Positions 7,725-16,715 of a DNA stretch of 31,165 nucleotides are shown here, piece by piece. A program made the translations under genes and the position numbers. The notes under the pieces are model-generated. The model was not told the DNA's origin. It was given only the letters and a program-made list of their open reading frames with translations, and searched no databases. Each line of letters begins with the position of its first letter. Position 1 is the stretch's first letter. Source of the DNA: Halobacteriales archaeon QS_5_70_15 (GTDB taxonomy: Archaea; Halobacteriota; Halobacteria; Halobacteriales; Haloarculaceae); the NCBI GenBank assembly GCA_003022005.1, contig PXRQ01000117.1:1-31165 (forward strand), written 5' to 3'.

Positions 7725-10505
7725 ATGCGAGGAGACCCCTCCGGCCGCGACCTGCTCGCCGCGAGGGCCGACGACCTGCCGTTCGACCCCGGAGCGGTGG
7801 ACATCGAGGACGAGGCCGTCCTCGAGCGGTTCCAGCCGGTCGTCAGGGAGTGGTGGGTCGAGGCGTTCGGCGAGTTCGTCCCCGGGAACGGGGGGTTCTT
7901 CACCCCGCCACAGCGCGGGGCCATCCCCAACATCGACCAGGGCACGAACAGCCTCATCTGTGCGCCCACCGGCTCCGGCAAGACCCTCGCCTCGTTCGCC
8001 GCCATCATCGACGACCTGTTCCGCCGCGACCGCGAGAAGGGCCTCGAGAACGCCGTCTACGCGCTGTACGTCTCCCCGCTGAGGTCGCTGGCCAACGACA
8101 TCCACCGGAACCTGGAGGTGCCCCTCGAGAGCATCACGGAGCGGCTCGAAGACCGCGGCGAGGCGGTGGAGATCCGCCACGCCATCCGCCACGGCGACAC
8201 GGATTCGGCCGACCGGCAGGCGATGCTCGACACCACGCCGCACGTCCTGAACACCACCCCGGAGACGCTGGCGATACTCCTCAACAGCCCGAAGTTCAGG
8301 GAGAAGCTCCGGACCGTCGAGTACGTCGTCGTGGACGAGATCCACAGCATCGCGGAGAACAAGCGCGGGACCCACCTCTCGGTCTCCCTGGAGCGGCTGG
8401 AGGAGATGTGCCACGGTTCGCCGACCCGGATCGGCTGCTCGGCGACGGTCGAACCGCTCTCGACGATGGGGGAGTTCCTCGTCGGCCGGGCGTCCCCCGG
8501 CGGTCCGCCCCGAGAGTACGACGTCGTCGACGCGCGGTTCGTGAGGGAGTTCGACATCGAACTCCGGACGCCGGCGGCCGACCTCATCGACACGCCACAC
8601 TCGGTCGTCACCGACCGGTTCTACGACCAGCTCCACGAGTGGGTCCAGGGGGCGACGAACACGCTCGTGTTCACGAACACCCGGTCGGGCGCCGAGCGGG
8701 TGCTCCAGAACCTCCGCGAGCGGTTCGAACCCTACGACGAGGGGAACTCGGGCTGTCACCACGGCTCGATGTCCAAGGGCGAGCGACAGCGGATCGAGGA
8801 GAAGCTCAAGCGGGGGGACGTCGACGTCGTCACCACGTCGACGTCGCTCGAACTCGGCATCGACATGCCGCACATCGACCTCGTAGTGCAGGTCGGCTCC
8901 CCGAAGTCGGTCGCGGCGCTCCTCCAGCGGGTCGGTCGCGCCGGCCACCGGCTGGGGCAGACCGTTCGCGGTCGCGTGGTCGCGCTCGACCGCGACGAAC
9001 TCGTCGAGTGTGCGGTCATGCTGAATCGGGCCGAGAAGGGGTTCGTCGACCGCGTCTTCGTCCCCGAGGACGCGGGGGACGTCGCCGCACAGCACGTCTA
9101 CGGCATGGCGATAAACGGCGTCCGGCCCGAGGCCGAGGTAAGGGGGATCCTCCGGCGGGCCTACCCCTACCGGAACTACACCGACTCGGCGTGGGAGGAC
9201 CTGATGCGGTATCTCACGGCGGACTACGAGGGGATGGAGGACCGCAACGTCTACGCGAAGGTCTGGCGGGACACGAACGACCCGCCCGGCGGCGAGCACC
9301 ACTACGAGGAGTACGAGGTGGGGGAGCGGCTGATCGGCAAGCGCGGCCGGCTCGCGCGGGTCATCTACATGACCAACGTCGGGACCATCCCGGACTCGTT
9401 CACCGTCGACGTGCTCACCCGGTCGGGGAGCGAGTGGGTCGGCCAGCTCGACGAGGAGTACCTCGACACCCTGGAGCCGGGGGACGTGTTCGTCATCGGG
9501 GGGAACCGCTACGAGTACCGCTACCGCCGGGGGTCGAAGGCGTACGTCGACCCGACGAGCGACCGGCCGACGGTCCCGTCGTGGTACTCCGAGCGGCTCC
9601 CGCTCTCCTACGACCTCGGCCGGGAGATACTCGGCTTCCAGCGGGAACTGCTGGAGCGGTTCGAGGAGGGCGGTCCGCCAGCCGTCCGACGGTGGATCCG
9701 TGGGTTCCCCCTAGACGATAACGCGGTTCGCGCAGTGACCCGGATGTTCGACGAGCAGGTCCGGTACGCGGGCGCCGGGAGCGTCTCTACCGACGGACGG
9801 CTGGTCGTCGAGGAGGAGCTGGACCGCGAGCGCTACCGGCGGAACTACTACGTCCACTCGAACTACGGTCGCCGGTTCAACGACGGCTTCTCCCGGCTGC
9901 TGGCCTACCGGGTCGCTCGGGCGGCGAACGCGAACGTGCAGGTGGCCGTCGCCGACCACGGGTTCACGCTCTCGATGCCGCTCAACCGCAAGGTCGACCT
10001 CGCGGGCCTACTCAAGGGAATCGACCCGGCCGACGCCCGGGCGGACCTGCGCTCGGCGCTCTCCGGGACCGATCTGCTGAAGCGGTACTTCCGGATCAAC
10101 GCCACCCGGTCGCTGATGATACTCAAGCGGTACAAGGGCCACGAGAAGTCAGCGAGCCAGCAGCAGGTCTCCAGCGAGATGCTCCTCGGGTTCGCGGAGG
10201 ACCTGGAGGGGTTCGCGGTGCTCGAGGAGACCTACCGCGAGATCCTCGAGGACCGGCTCGACCTCGCGGGCATCGTGGAGGTCCTCGGCGGGATACGCGA
10301 GGGGGCGATCGACGTGGTCGCCCGGACCGTGGACTCCCCCACCCCGCGGGCGTTCGGGCTGGCGACGCTCGTCGCCTCGGACACGGTGCTCGCCGAGGAC
10401 GAGAGCGCCGTGCTGCGGGAGTTCCACCGGCGAGTGATGGCGAGCATCGAGGACGGGGACGGGGACGAGGACGACGGGGACGTCGCACTCGCGAGGACGG
10501 ACTGA
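7725..10505 (+). CDS. lhr: Lhr-type ATP-dependent DNA/RNA helicase
   Basis: A 926-residue superfamily 2 helicase of the Lhr-core type, associated with DNA repair and capable of unwinding DNA and RNA:DNA hybrids in archaea. Motifs in order: Q-like TPPQRGAIPNI, Walker A APTGSGKT (about residue 82), YVSPLRSLAND, TTPETLAILL, Walker B VVVDEIHSI, GCSATV, FTNTRSGAERVL, TTSTSLELGIDMP and the arginine-finger motif LLQRVGRAGHR. Beyond about residue 430 come the Lhr-specific winged-helix and C-terminal domains (for example NVGTIPDSFTVDVL and FVIGGNRYEYRYRRGSKAYV). There is no extended bacterial-type C-terminus. A CTTTGT element at 7695-7700 sits about 27 nt upstream of the ATG. It is divergent from the MBL gene with a 117-bp shared upstream region. 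Confidence 0.95.
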   Translation: MRGDPSGRDLLAARADDLPFDPGAVDIEDEAVLERFQPVVREWWVEAFGEFVPGNGGFFTPPQRGAIPNIDQGTNSLICAPTGSGKTLASFAAIIDDLFRRDREKGLENAVYALYVSPLRSLANDIHRNLEVPLESITERLEDRGEAVEIRHAIRHGDTDSADRQAMLDTTPHVLNTTPETLAILLNSPKFREKLRTVEYVVVDEIHSIAENKRGTHLSVSLERLEEMCHGSPTRIGCSATVEPLSTMGEFLVGRASPGGPPREYDVVDARFVREFDIELRTPAADLIDTPHSVVTDRFYDQLHEWVQGATNTLVFTNTRSGAERVLQNLRERFEPYDEGNSGCHHGSMSKGERQRIEEKLKRGDVDVVTTSTSLELGIDMPHIDLVVQVGSPKSVAALLQRVGRAGHRLGQTVRGRVVALDRDELVECAVMLNRAEKGFVDRVFVPEDAGDVAAQHVYGMAINGVRPEAEVRGILRRAYPYRNYTDSAWEDLMRYLTADYEGMEDRNVYAKVWRDTNDPPGGEHHYEEYEVGERLIGKRGRLARVIYMTNVGTIPDSFTVDVLTRSGSEWVGQLDEEYLDTLEPGDVFVIGGNRYEYRYRRGSKAYVDPTSDRPTVPSWYSERLPLSYDLGREILGFQRELLERFEEGGPPAVRRWIRGFPLDDNAVRAVTRMFDEQVRYAGAGSVSTDGRLVVEEELDRERYRRNYYVHSNYGRRFNDGFSRLLAYRVARAANANVQVAVADHGFTLSMPLNRKVDLAGLLKGIDPADARADLRSALSGTDLLKRYFRINATRSLMILKRYKGHEKSASQQQVSSEMLLGFAEDLEGFAVLEETYREILEDRLDLAGIVEVLGGIREGAIDVVARTVDSPTPRAFGLATLVASDTVLAEDESAVLREFHRRVMASIEDGDGDEDDGDVALARTD

Positions 10506-10606
10506 TACGGACGGGGGCGACCGACGGGCTCCGATCGACCGCGAGTGACACGCTCGACGGCAGCACGGCACAACTCCCCATAACCGTCCGGCTGATCGGG
10601 ACCGCG

Positions 10607-11026
10607 ATGCTCGGCGGCGTGGTCGGGATGATCCTGATGCTCCCGCTGCTGGTCGGGGCGCCCGTCGCGCTCGGTCTGTTCCGGACGGCGCCGATCGTGG
10701 AGTTCTCCTCGATCATGTCGTTCTTCGGGTTCCAGCCGAGCCTCGCGCTCGGGCTCGTCGTCTTCGTCCTCGGCGGGTCGACGCTCCTCCCGGTCCAGTT
10801 CCTGGTCATCGGGAACTTCCTCCCGCCGGAGTCGCCGCGGTACGTCCGCGGGGCCACCTTCACGACCGCCTACTGGTTCGGCTTCCTGTTCGCGTTCTGG
10901 CCCGGCGGCGGCGCCGTCACCGTCGGCACCTTCGTGGTCGTGTCGCTCGTCTCCCACTGGATATACGGCCTCTCGCTCGGCTACCTGATCGACCGGTGGG
11001 CCGAGATCCCGAAACACAGGGTGTGA
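10607..11026 (+). CDS. Small four-helix membrane protein (DUF6789-like)
   Basis: A 139-residue hydrophobic protein with about four membrane segments: residues 1-24, 44-70, 84-100 and 107-130. The loop around LPPESPRYVRGATFTTAYW and the closing helix SHWIYGLSLGYLIDRW resemble small haloarchaeal membrane proteins catalogued as DUF6789, often found near respiratory oxidase genes; this assignment is from memory and tentative. No in-frame ATG or GTG lies between the upstream stop and 10607, and a CATAAC element (10579-10584) is centred about 26 nt upstream, so the start looks right even though the first helix begins almost immediately. It follows lhr by about 100 bp with its own promoter-like element. 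Function unknown. Confidence 0.75.
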   Translation: MLGGVVGMILMLPLLVGAPVALGLFRTAPIVEFSSIMSFFGFQPSLALGLVVFVLGGSTLLPVQFLVIGNFLPPESPRYVRGATFTTAYWFGFLFAFWPGGGAVTVGTFVVVSLVSHWIYGLSLGYLIDRWAEIPKHRV

Positions 11027-11227
11027 GCCCGCGGGTCCGGTACGTCCCCGAGCCGAACCCGGGTCACCGGACGGCCCCGGGCCGCCGGCAACACCCATCA
11101 CTCGCCCGTCGCCGCCGCGCCGCCGGGAGAGCCCGTTGGACCCATCGAGGGGTCACGGAACGGCAGCACAGTAGTCACCCTCGTCCCCGTCCGTCCTCGG
11201 CCGGGACTCGTTGCCCCCGGGAGCCGT

Positions 11228-13909
11228 TCAGGCGTCGGCCCAGCGGAGCAGCCGCGCGTAGAACGGGTCCGATCCCAGAGCGGCTCGATCGCCGACGACG
11301 ACCAGCGACCGCCTCGCCCGCGTCAGCGCCACGTTCATCCGGCGGTGGTCCTCGAAGATGGGCCCGTCTGTCCCGCCGGTCGCGGTGAACGAGACGACGA
11401 TCACCTCCTTCGCCGAGCCCTGGAACCGGTCGACGGTGTCGACGGCGACCCCCGGCACCCGCCGGCCGATCTCGGCCACCTGCGCCCGGAACGGCGCGAT
11501 GACGCCGACGTCCGACGGATCGACGCCGGCCTCGAGGAACCGCTCCACGATCCCGGCGACCGCCTCGGCCTCCCGCGGGTTCGAGTTGCCCGACTGCGTC
11601 CCGCCGGGGTCGCGGAAGTAGACGGGGTCCCGCAGGTCCGCCGGGAGCGATCCGACCGAGACGCCCGGCAGGTCCGAGAGGCCCTGGCCGGCGACGTCGG
11701 GCGTGGCGGGGCGGAGCGCCCCGTCGTAGAACTCCGTCGACGAGAACCACTGGATCCGCTGGTTCATCCGGTACTGGCGGTCGAGCATCACCCCGGCGTC
11801 GGGATAGCGCTCGATGAGTCGCTCGAACAGCGACGTCCGGAGGTCGTTCTCCGCTCTAACGACGGGTGGGAGCTGCTGGTGGTCCCCGACGAGGACGAAC
11901 CGGTCGGCGCGGTTGGTGGCGAGGAACGTGCCCGGTTCCGTGAGCTGTCCGGCCTCGTCGACGACCGCGACGTCGAACTCGGCCTCGCGCATCACCCGCG
12001 AGCCACAGGAGGCGGTCGTCGCGGCCACGACCGGCGCCTCGCGGAACTCGGTCGCCCGCTCGACGGGGTCGCCGCTCGTCTCCAGCAGGTACGGCAGGGT
12101 GTCCTCGCGGACGCCCGTCTCCGAGCCGACGCGGACGAACTCGTCGAACCCCTGCTCGCGGAGCGCCTCCAGCGCGTTGTCGACCGCGCGATTGGTGAAC
12201 GCCGAGAGGAGGACCCGATCGCCCCGATCGACCAGTTCGCGGACGGCCCGCGCGAGCGTGTACGTCTTGCCGGTCCCCGGGGGGCCGTGGACGAGCGTGA
12301 AGTCCTCGGCGGCGAGCGCGAGGCGGACCGCCTCGTCCTGTGAGTCGTTGTTGTCGATGTACGTCCCGGAGACCTCCTCGAAGGAGAACTCGGGACCGCG
12401 CCGGCCGAACAGCACGTTCTTGCGGTCCCCGTCCCCCCGGAGTATCGCGTCGTGGAGCGCCCCGAGCTGCCGGTCGACGGTGAACTCCGAGGGGTAGACG
12501 TCGACCCGTCGGAGGTCGAGCGGCTCGTCGGTCGTGACGACCACCCGGCCGTCGAGCCGGTCGACCCGGCCGAGCTCCGAACGGGTCCGGACGGGGTGGC
12601 CCTCGCTGGCCAGCACGAGGTCGCCCTCGCGGATCTTCGAGACCGTCGCGGGGTCCTTCTCGGCGGTCAGCCGCCAGCGGCCGCCCTCGATCCGCTCGTG
12701 GGAGACCGGGTCGAGGTCAACGAGCGCGCGGTCGTCCTCGGCCCGCTCCTCGGCGGTCTGCTCCCAGAGCTTGTGGTACTCGCGGTGGACCGCCCGTCGT
12801 TCCGCCTCGATCGCCCGGTAGAACCGCTCGAAGTACTCGCGCTCCGCTTCGGGGACCGGCGTCCCGACCGTACCGGCCTTCGACTCCTGGTCCAGCCGGC
12901 CGGCGACGACCATGCAGGTGTCCCGCTCGAAGCAGTACTCGCACCTCGCGTCGGCCTCGTACCCGGTGGGGACGGAGGAGTCGAACTCCATCGCGGCGAT
13001 GCCGTTCCGCTGGCGGAGGACGTAGTCGAGGAAGCCGCCGCTCACCGAGAACTCCTTGGCGGGCGAGAGGTCGCCGTCCGCGTCAGAGCGGTCGAGCGCC
13101 GAGTTCTTGGTGTACAGCAGGGTCCCCGTGTCGGGATGGTCGCCGTCGCGCTCGCCGAGCAGGAGCGCGTAGCAGGCCGCCTGCACCTTGTCCTGGAACC
13201 GGGGCTCGCGGTTCGTGTTCTTGCCCGTCTTCAGCTCGACGGGCATCCCACGTCTCACCGCGTCCGCCCGACCCTTGATGCCGAACCGCTCGGAGACGAG
13301 CGTGCGTTCGGAGCGCCACTCGCCCGCCTCGGGCGAGAAGGTGTCGCCGTCGAGTCGGCCCTGCCGGAGCCAGCCCTCGATGGCCGCGGCGTTCCGCCGC
13401 ACCTCGTCGGTCACCTCCCCGGCGTCGCGTCCCAGGAGCCCGAGTTCGAGGCCCGCCTCCGAGACCCGCTCCTCGATGCTCTCCTCGAGCCCGCGGCCCC
13501 GCAGGAGGTCGCCGAACACCTCGTGGACGATGGTCCCCTTGACCACGGGGTACTCGAGTGGCACCCCCGAGAGCTTGTTCAGGTAGTACATCCGCGGGCA
13601 CTGGACCCACGCCCGGACGTCGGTCACGTCCACGAGGAACTCGGGCTCGACGACGACGTAGGACTCGGGCGTGGTGGCGTAGGTGGTTTCCCCGCGGAAC
13701 TCGTCGGTCTCGACGTCGGTGACCAGGAGCTCCATCCCCGGTTCGAGCAGTTCGGCGGTTTCGGTCCACTTCCCCCAGAGGGTGACCCTCACGGGCTCGG
13801 CCGCCCCGCGCTCGGGCCGGAGGCGGACCTCCGCGAGTTCGGTCCGTCCGTTGTGCGTGTCGACCGTGCGCGTCTCGCCCGGGTCGACCACCGGCCCGCG
13901 AACGTTCAC
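11228..13909 (-). CDS. Dna2-like protein: Cas4-type Fe-S nuclease fused to SF1 helicase
   Basis: An 893-residue fusion. After an N-terminal OB-like region comes a RecB/Cas4-type nuclease: WVQCPRMYYL (first Fe-S cysteine), GTIVHEVFGDLL (motif histidine), IKGRADAV (metal aspartate), MPVELKTGKN (E-x-K) and QAACYALLL (QxxxY), closed by CEYCFERDTC with three more cysteines for a 4Fe-4S cluster. The C-terminal half is an SF1B helicase: VHGPPGTGKTYTLAR (Walker A), VAVVDEAGQL (Walker B), GDHQQLPPVV, RQYRMN, VDTVDRFQGSAKEVIV and NVALTRARRSLVVVGD. This architecture matches Dna2, acting in flap and break processing. The GTG at 13909 is chosen because a GGAAAG (minus CTTTCC) element lies about 25 nt upstream; the extra upstream frame has arginine-rich, non-protein-like composition. 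It is convergent with the small membrane protein gene. Confidence 0.9.
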   Translation of the reverse strand: MNVRGPVVDPGETRTVDTHNGRTELAEVRLRPERGAAEPVRVTLWGKWTETAELLEPGMELLVTDVETDEFRGETTYATTPESYVVVEPEFLVDVTDVRAWVQCPRMYYLNKLSGVPLEYPVVKGTIVHEVFGDLLRGRGLEESIEERVSEAGLELGLLGRDAGEVTDEVRRNAAAIEGWLRQGRLDGDTFSPEAGEWRSERTLVSERFGIKGRADAVRRGMPVELKTGKNTNREPRFQDKVQAACYALLLGERDGDHPDTGTLLYTKNSALDRSDADGDLSPAKEFSVSGGFLDYVLRQRNGIAAMEFDSSVPTGYEADARCEYCFERDTCMVVAGRLDQESKAGTVGTPVPEAEREYFERFYRAIEAERRAVHREYHKLWEQTAEERAEDDRALVDLDPVSHERIEGGRWRLTAEKDPATVSKIREGDLVLASEGHPVRTRSELGRVDRLDGRVVVTTDEPLDLRRVDVYPSEFTVDRQLGALHDAILRGDGDRKNVLFGRRGPEFSFEEVSGTYIDNNDSQDEAVRLALAAEDFTLVHGPPGTGKTYTLARAVRELVDRGDRVLLSAFTNRAVDNALEALREQGFDEFVRVGSETGVREDTLPYLLETSGDPVERATEFREAPVVAATTASCGSRVMREAEFDVAVVDEAGQLTEPGTFLATNRADRFVLVGDHQQLPPVVRAENDLRTSLFERLIERYPDAGVMLDRQYRMNQRIQWFSSTEFYDGALRPATPDVAGQGLSDLPGVSVGSLPADLRDPVYFRDPGGTQSGNSNPREAEAVAGIVERFLEAGVDPSDVGVIAPFRAQVAEIGRRVPGVAVDTVDRFQGSAKEVIVVSFTATGGTDGPIFEDHRRMNVALTRARRSLVVVGDRAALGSDPFYARLLRWADA

Positions 13910-14233
13910 ACCCCTCCCTTCGCCGTCGGCGGAAAGAGCCTGTCGGTGCGCGCGCCCGACCCCGGTCCTGCCACCGGCACGGGCGGTCGTCCGCGCCGCG
14001 CGTAGCTCCGGGGGATGCGCCCGACCGTTTCGCGACCGGAGCACGTCGTCGCGACCGTCCCGATGCCGCTCGGCGGCGAGTACTGCCCCGGGAGACGGGG
14101 GGCACGAGCGCACGGGTGACCGGCGACACGGACCGGTTCTTTCGCTCGCCGATCCCGGTTTCCGGCGCCACCCGAGGTTCGGTAGCCGTCGCGGTCGACA
14201 CGTTCTTGCCCCGGGCGGCCGGAGGCCCGTCCA
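13910..14233. other. Divergent intergenic region (324 bp)
   Basis: It lies between the divergent starts of the Dna2-like gene and the 182-residue acidic protein gene. Apart from the two proposed promoter elements (13931-13936 on the minus strand; TTCTTG at 14203-14208 on the plus strand), I see no gene, repeat or RNA fold. The frames that run through it are shadows. Confidence 0.5.
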
Positions 14234-14782
14234 ATGCGCGTTCGCGACTGGCAGGACATCATGGAATCCGTCGTCGAGTCGAAGGCGAACCCGGACGGCT
14301 GGCGCGCGGTCGCCGGCGACCGGCGAGGTGGCCTCGGCGAGGACCTCTTTTTCGGCCACCCGGACGCGGGCGTCTTCCAGGTCAAGACGTACGCGAAGAA
14401 CCCCTACGACGTGAAGGGCGTCGGCGCCGAGGTGGCCCGCCGGATCGACGACGACCTCGACCCGCTGTTTCCCGACGAGTCGGCGGGCCGGTTCGGCGTC
14501 CAGCGACCGATCGAGGACGAGTCCGAGGCCGAGCGAACCGCGAGGCGGCTCGAGTCGGTCATCGAGACCCACGCGGACGCGCCGACGACCGGCGACGCGC
14601 TCTTCGAGGACGTGATGGAGGCGATGGACTCGCCGGCGTTCGGCCCGATGGAGTACGAGATGACCGACCGGCCCGAGGGGCTGGACGAGCTGTCGGACAC
14701 GTTCGAGGAGGCCGAGGAGCTGCTGGACGCCGAACTCGACGACCTCGTGGAGACCGACGAGGTGGACCGCGGGTTCATGTGA
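14234..14782 (+). CDS. Uncharacterised acidic protein, haloarchaeal type
   Basis: A 182-residue soluble protein with an unusual two-part layout. The N-terminal half is compact and looks conserved (MRVRDWQDIMESV, DGWRAVAGDRRGGLGEDLFFGHP, VFQVKTYAKNPYDVKGVGAEVARRI), with an aromatic and glycine-rich core that could bind a ligand or nucleic acid. The C-terminal half (about residues 75-182) is very acidic and helical, ending in EEAEELLDAELDDLVETDEVDRGFM. I do not recognise a named domain, signal peptide or membrane segment. The start has a TTCTTG element at 14203-14208. Its codon use resembles the neighbours, and similar proteins are familiar from other haloarchaea, so it is probably a real gene of unknown function. 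No operon partner is evident. Confidence 0.8.
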   Translation: MRVRDWQDIMESVVESKANPDGWRAVAGDRRGGLGEDLFFGHPDAGVFQVKTYAKNPYDVKGVGAEVARRIDDDLDPLFPDESAGRFGVQRPIEDESEAERTARRLESVIETHADAPTTGDALFEDVMEAMDSPAFGPMEYEMTDRPEGLDELSDTFEEAEELLDAELDDLVETDEVDRGFM

Positions 14783-14853
14783 CCGGCCAGCGGGCGGTGG
14801 ACGCTCGGCGGTGGAGCCTTCGGGCGATAGGGCGTTCGGGCGATAGGACGGGG

Positions 14854-14859
14854 ATTTAG
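14854..14859 (+). promoter_or_regulatory. Preserved TATA-like element of the broken regulator gene
   Basis: ATTTAG is centred about 27 nt before the ATG at 14884, so the promoter position survived the decay of the coding sequence that follows. Confidence 0.45.
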
Positions 14860-14883
14860 GTCGGTGCTCGTCGTGGGGCGGTA

Positions 14884-15729
14884 ATGGTGGGCCAGGGGGA
14901 CCGTTCGGACACGTCGGCGCTGCCGCCGGACGAGGGGTTCGAGGTGCTCGGCAACGAAACCCGCATGGAGATCCTCCGGGCGCTCGGCGAGGCCGGCGAG
15001 CCGCTCCAGTTCTCGGAGCTGCGCGAACGGGTCGGGGTGCGGGACTCGGGGCAGCTCAACTACCACTTGGAGCGAGTCGTCGGACAGTTCGTCCGGAAGC
15101 GAGGACGGCTACGCTCCGCCAGGCGGGCCGGCGCGTGGTCGAGGTCATCCTCTTCCGGTGTGGTCACCGAGACGCCCGTGGTGGAGCCGACGCGGATCGA
15201 CCACCCGTGTCACTACTGCGGGTCGCCGATCGGACGATGTCGGAGGCCTTCGAGGCCGCCTGGGCCCTGGGCGAACATCGAGTTCCCGGCGGAGGCGAGC
15301 GGCATCTGTTCGCGGTGTCGGCGCCGCTGGAGGAGTCGGTCGAGGTCTGCGAGGGGCACGACGCCGGCGACGGCCTCCGTGATCGGTGTGACAGCCGGCA
15401 CGCGGTCGAGTTTGACGCGACGTGTACGAACTGCATCAACGACCTCCGGGGGCCGTTCGTCCTCCGGCTCGTGGCCGACACCGAACTGCTGTCGTTCCTG
15501 CTCGACCACGGGCTCGACCCCATCGCCCGGTCCGGCGAGGGGATCTACGGGATCGACCGGATCCACATGGACTACGAGGAGGAAGTGGTCTCGACCGGCC
15601 CGTTCGACGCGCGGTTCACCTTCAGGGCCGACGGGGAGGCGCTGACGCTGGCGGTCGACGACGACCTGTCGGTGATCGACGCGACGAGGGAGTCCCGGGA
15701 GGCGAGGAGGGCCCATCCAGTACCGGTAA
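14884..15729 (+). pseudogene. ArsR-like winged-helix regulator with C-terminal zinc-ribbon region, multiply frameshifted
   Basis: The first 70 residues are an intact winged-helix DNA-binding domain (ALPPDEGFEVLGNETRMEILRALGEAGEP...ELRERVGVRDSGQLNYHLERVVG). The family-like sequence then moves between frames. EDGYA is read from 15101, RQAGRRVVEVIL from 15117, and SGVVTETPVVEPTRID plus the zinc-ribbon CHYCGSPI return to the first frame. DRTMSEAFEAAW is in the third frame, WANIEF...GICSRC in the first, and SAPLEESVEVCEGHD to the end (CTNCINDLRGPFVL...MDYEEEVVS) in the third. About 40 codons between CGSPI and DRTMSEAF that intact relatives normally have are missing. I count at least five frame changes plus this deletion, so a working protein is unlikely. 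The right boundary is approximate because the original stop is lost. Confidence 0.8.
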
Positions 15730-15753
15730 GTCACCCCGAGACGACCGGCCGAC

Positions 15754-16173
15754 ATGGACGCGGAAGCGACCGTCCGCGACTACTACCAGGCGCTCCGGGA
15801 TGGCGACCCGCTCCACCCGTACTTCCTCGAGTCGGAACGGACGGTGAAGTTCGGTGTCGGCGAGCGACTGACCGGCTACGAGGAGGTCTCGGCGGGGCTG
15901 CGCGACCAGACCGCGACCACCGAGGGCTGGGCGGTGACCTCCTCGCGGCTCCTCGTCGAGGAGCGGGAGGACGAAGCGTGGTTCAGCGACGACGTCTTCA
16001 TGGGCTGGAACGACACGGACGCCGGGGTCCGCTACGAGTTCGACACCCGGTGGTCCGGGCCGATGGTGCGCCTCGACGAGCGGGAACTCGAGGCCGAGAC
16101 GGATCCGGGGCCGGGTCGGTGGCGGTTCGCCGGGATGCACGTCTCCGTGAGCGTCCGGGGGCGACGCGGCTGA
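15754..16173 (+). CDS. NTF2-like (SnoaL/DUF4440-type) small protein
   Basis: A 139-residue single-domain protein with the cone-shaped NTF2 pattern: an N-terminal helix (AEATVRDYYQALRDGDPLHPYFL), a strand with KFGVGERLTGYEEVSAGLRDQT, and paired strands rich in tryptophan and arginine (WAVTSSRLLVEEREDEAWFSDDVF, RYEFDTRWSGPMV, RWRFAGMHVSVSV). This fold covers enzymes and binding proteins, and no catalytic residues can be assigned. The ATG at 15754 is preceded by GGTAAG at 15725-15730, centred about 26 nt upstream. The stop overlaps the start of the next gene by one base (TGATG), so the two are probably co-translated. Confidence 0.8.
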   Translation: MDAEATVRDYYQALRDGDPLHPYFLESERTVKFGVGERLTGYEEVSAGLRDQTATTEGWAVTSSRLLVEEREDEAWFSDDVFMGWNDTDAGVRYEFDTRWSGPMVRLDERELEAETDPGPGRWRFAGMHVSVSVRGRRG

Positions 16174-16409
16174 TGGTCGGGCCGATACCCTCGGCCGACC
16201 GCGAGTCGCTCGCCTTCCGCGTGAAGGTGGCCTTCTCGCTCGTCATCGGCGCCTCGGCGGGGCTCATCACCCTCCAGGGCGACGTCTCGCCCGCCGTCAC
16301 GGTGGCGGTCGCCCTGGTCGGGCTCGTCTTCGGCGCCCTGGTGACGTGGTTCGTCTTCCCGGAATCCGGCGAGCGCGCGCGGACGGACTCCCGCTTCCGC
16401 CGGCGGTGA
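16173..16409 (+). CDS. Small two-helix membrane protein
   Basis: A 78-residue protein translated from the ATG inside TGATG at the end of the NTF2-like gene. The N-terminus is soluble (MVGPIPSADRESLAFRVK), followed by two hydrophobic helices at about residues 18-35 (VAFSLVIGASAGLITL) and 40-63 (AVTVAVALVGLVFGALVTWFVF), then a basic, arginine-rich tail (RARTDSRFRRR). The tail suggests a cytosolic C-terminus under the positive-inside rule. The same frame continues upstream without a stop through the regulator pseudogene, but the overlap and fresh ATG make a separate gene far more likely. Function unknown; it probably works with its NTF2-like neighbour. Confidence 0.7.
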   Translation: MVGPIPSADRESLAFRVKVAFSLVIGASAGLITLQGDVSPAVTVAVALVGLVFGALVTWFVFPESGERARTDSRFRRR

Positions 16410-16583
16410 ACCCCGCCGGCGCGTCGAGATTGGTGCCGACCTGCGACGACCTCCGGCCGGCCACTCGACCGGCGAGCGGGCCGATCCAGGGCGGCCGTTC
16501 GATCCGAGGGGACGGCACGACGGAAGCCGTCGAGACGATCGGTCCTGTCCCGAGGCGGACCGACACGGCCCGAAAGCGAGCAG

Positions 16584-16591
16584 TTTTAGTA
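16584..16591 (+). promoter_or_regulatory. TATA element of the tRNA-Leu gene
   Basis: TTTTAGTA lies about 43 nt before the tRNA 5' end. Archaeal spacing would start transcription near 16614, leaving a short 5' leader for RNase P. Confidence 0.5.
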
Positions 16592-16630
16592 GCCTTCTCA
16601 TGAACGGACGAATGCACCAAGACGCAGGGT

Positions 16631-16715
16631 GCGTGGGTAGCCAAGCCAGGCCAACGGCGCAGCGTTGAGGGCGCTGTCCTGTAGAGGTCCGCCGGTTCAA
16701 ATCCGGTCCCACGCA
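16631..16715 (+). tRNA. tRNA-Leu (anticodon GAG)
   Basis: A complete class II tRNA of 85 nt without intron. The acceptor stem GCGTGGG (16631-16637) pairs with CCCACGC (16708-16714), with discriminator A at 16715. The D stem is GCC/GGC, the anticodon stem CAGCG/CGCTG encloses TTGAGGG with anticodon GAG at 16667-16669, and the long variable arm folds as CCT-GTAG-AGG. The T arm is GCCGG-TTCAAAT-CCGGT. It reads CUC and CUU codons, CUC being abundant in this GC-rich genome. The CCA end is not encoded, as usual in haloarchaea. Its 3' end is copied twice immediately downstream. Confidence 0.95.

Noticed and set aside
13910..14572. N-terminal extension of the Dna2-like gene in the open minus frame
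   Set aside because: It overlaps the divergent acidic-protein gene, is arginine/proline-rich and non-conserved in appearance, while the GTG at 13909 has a well-placed promoter element.
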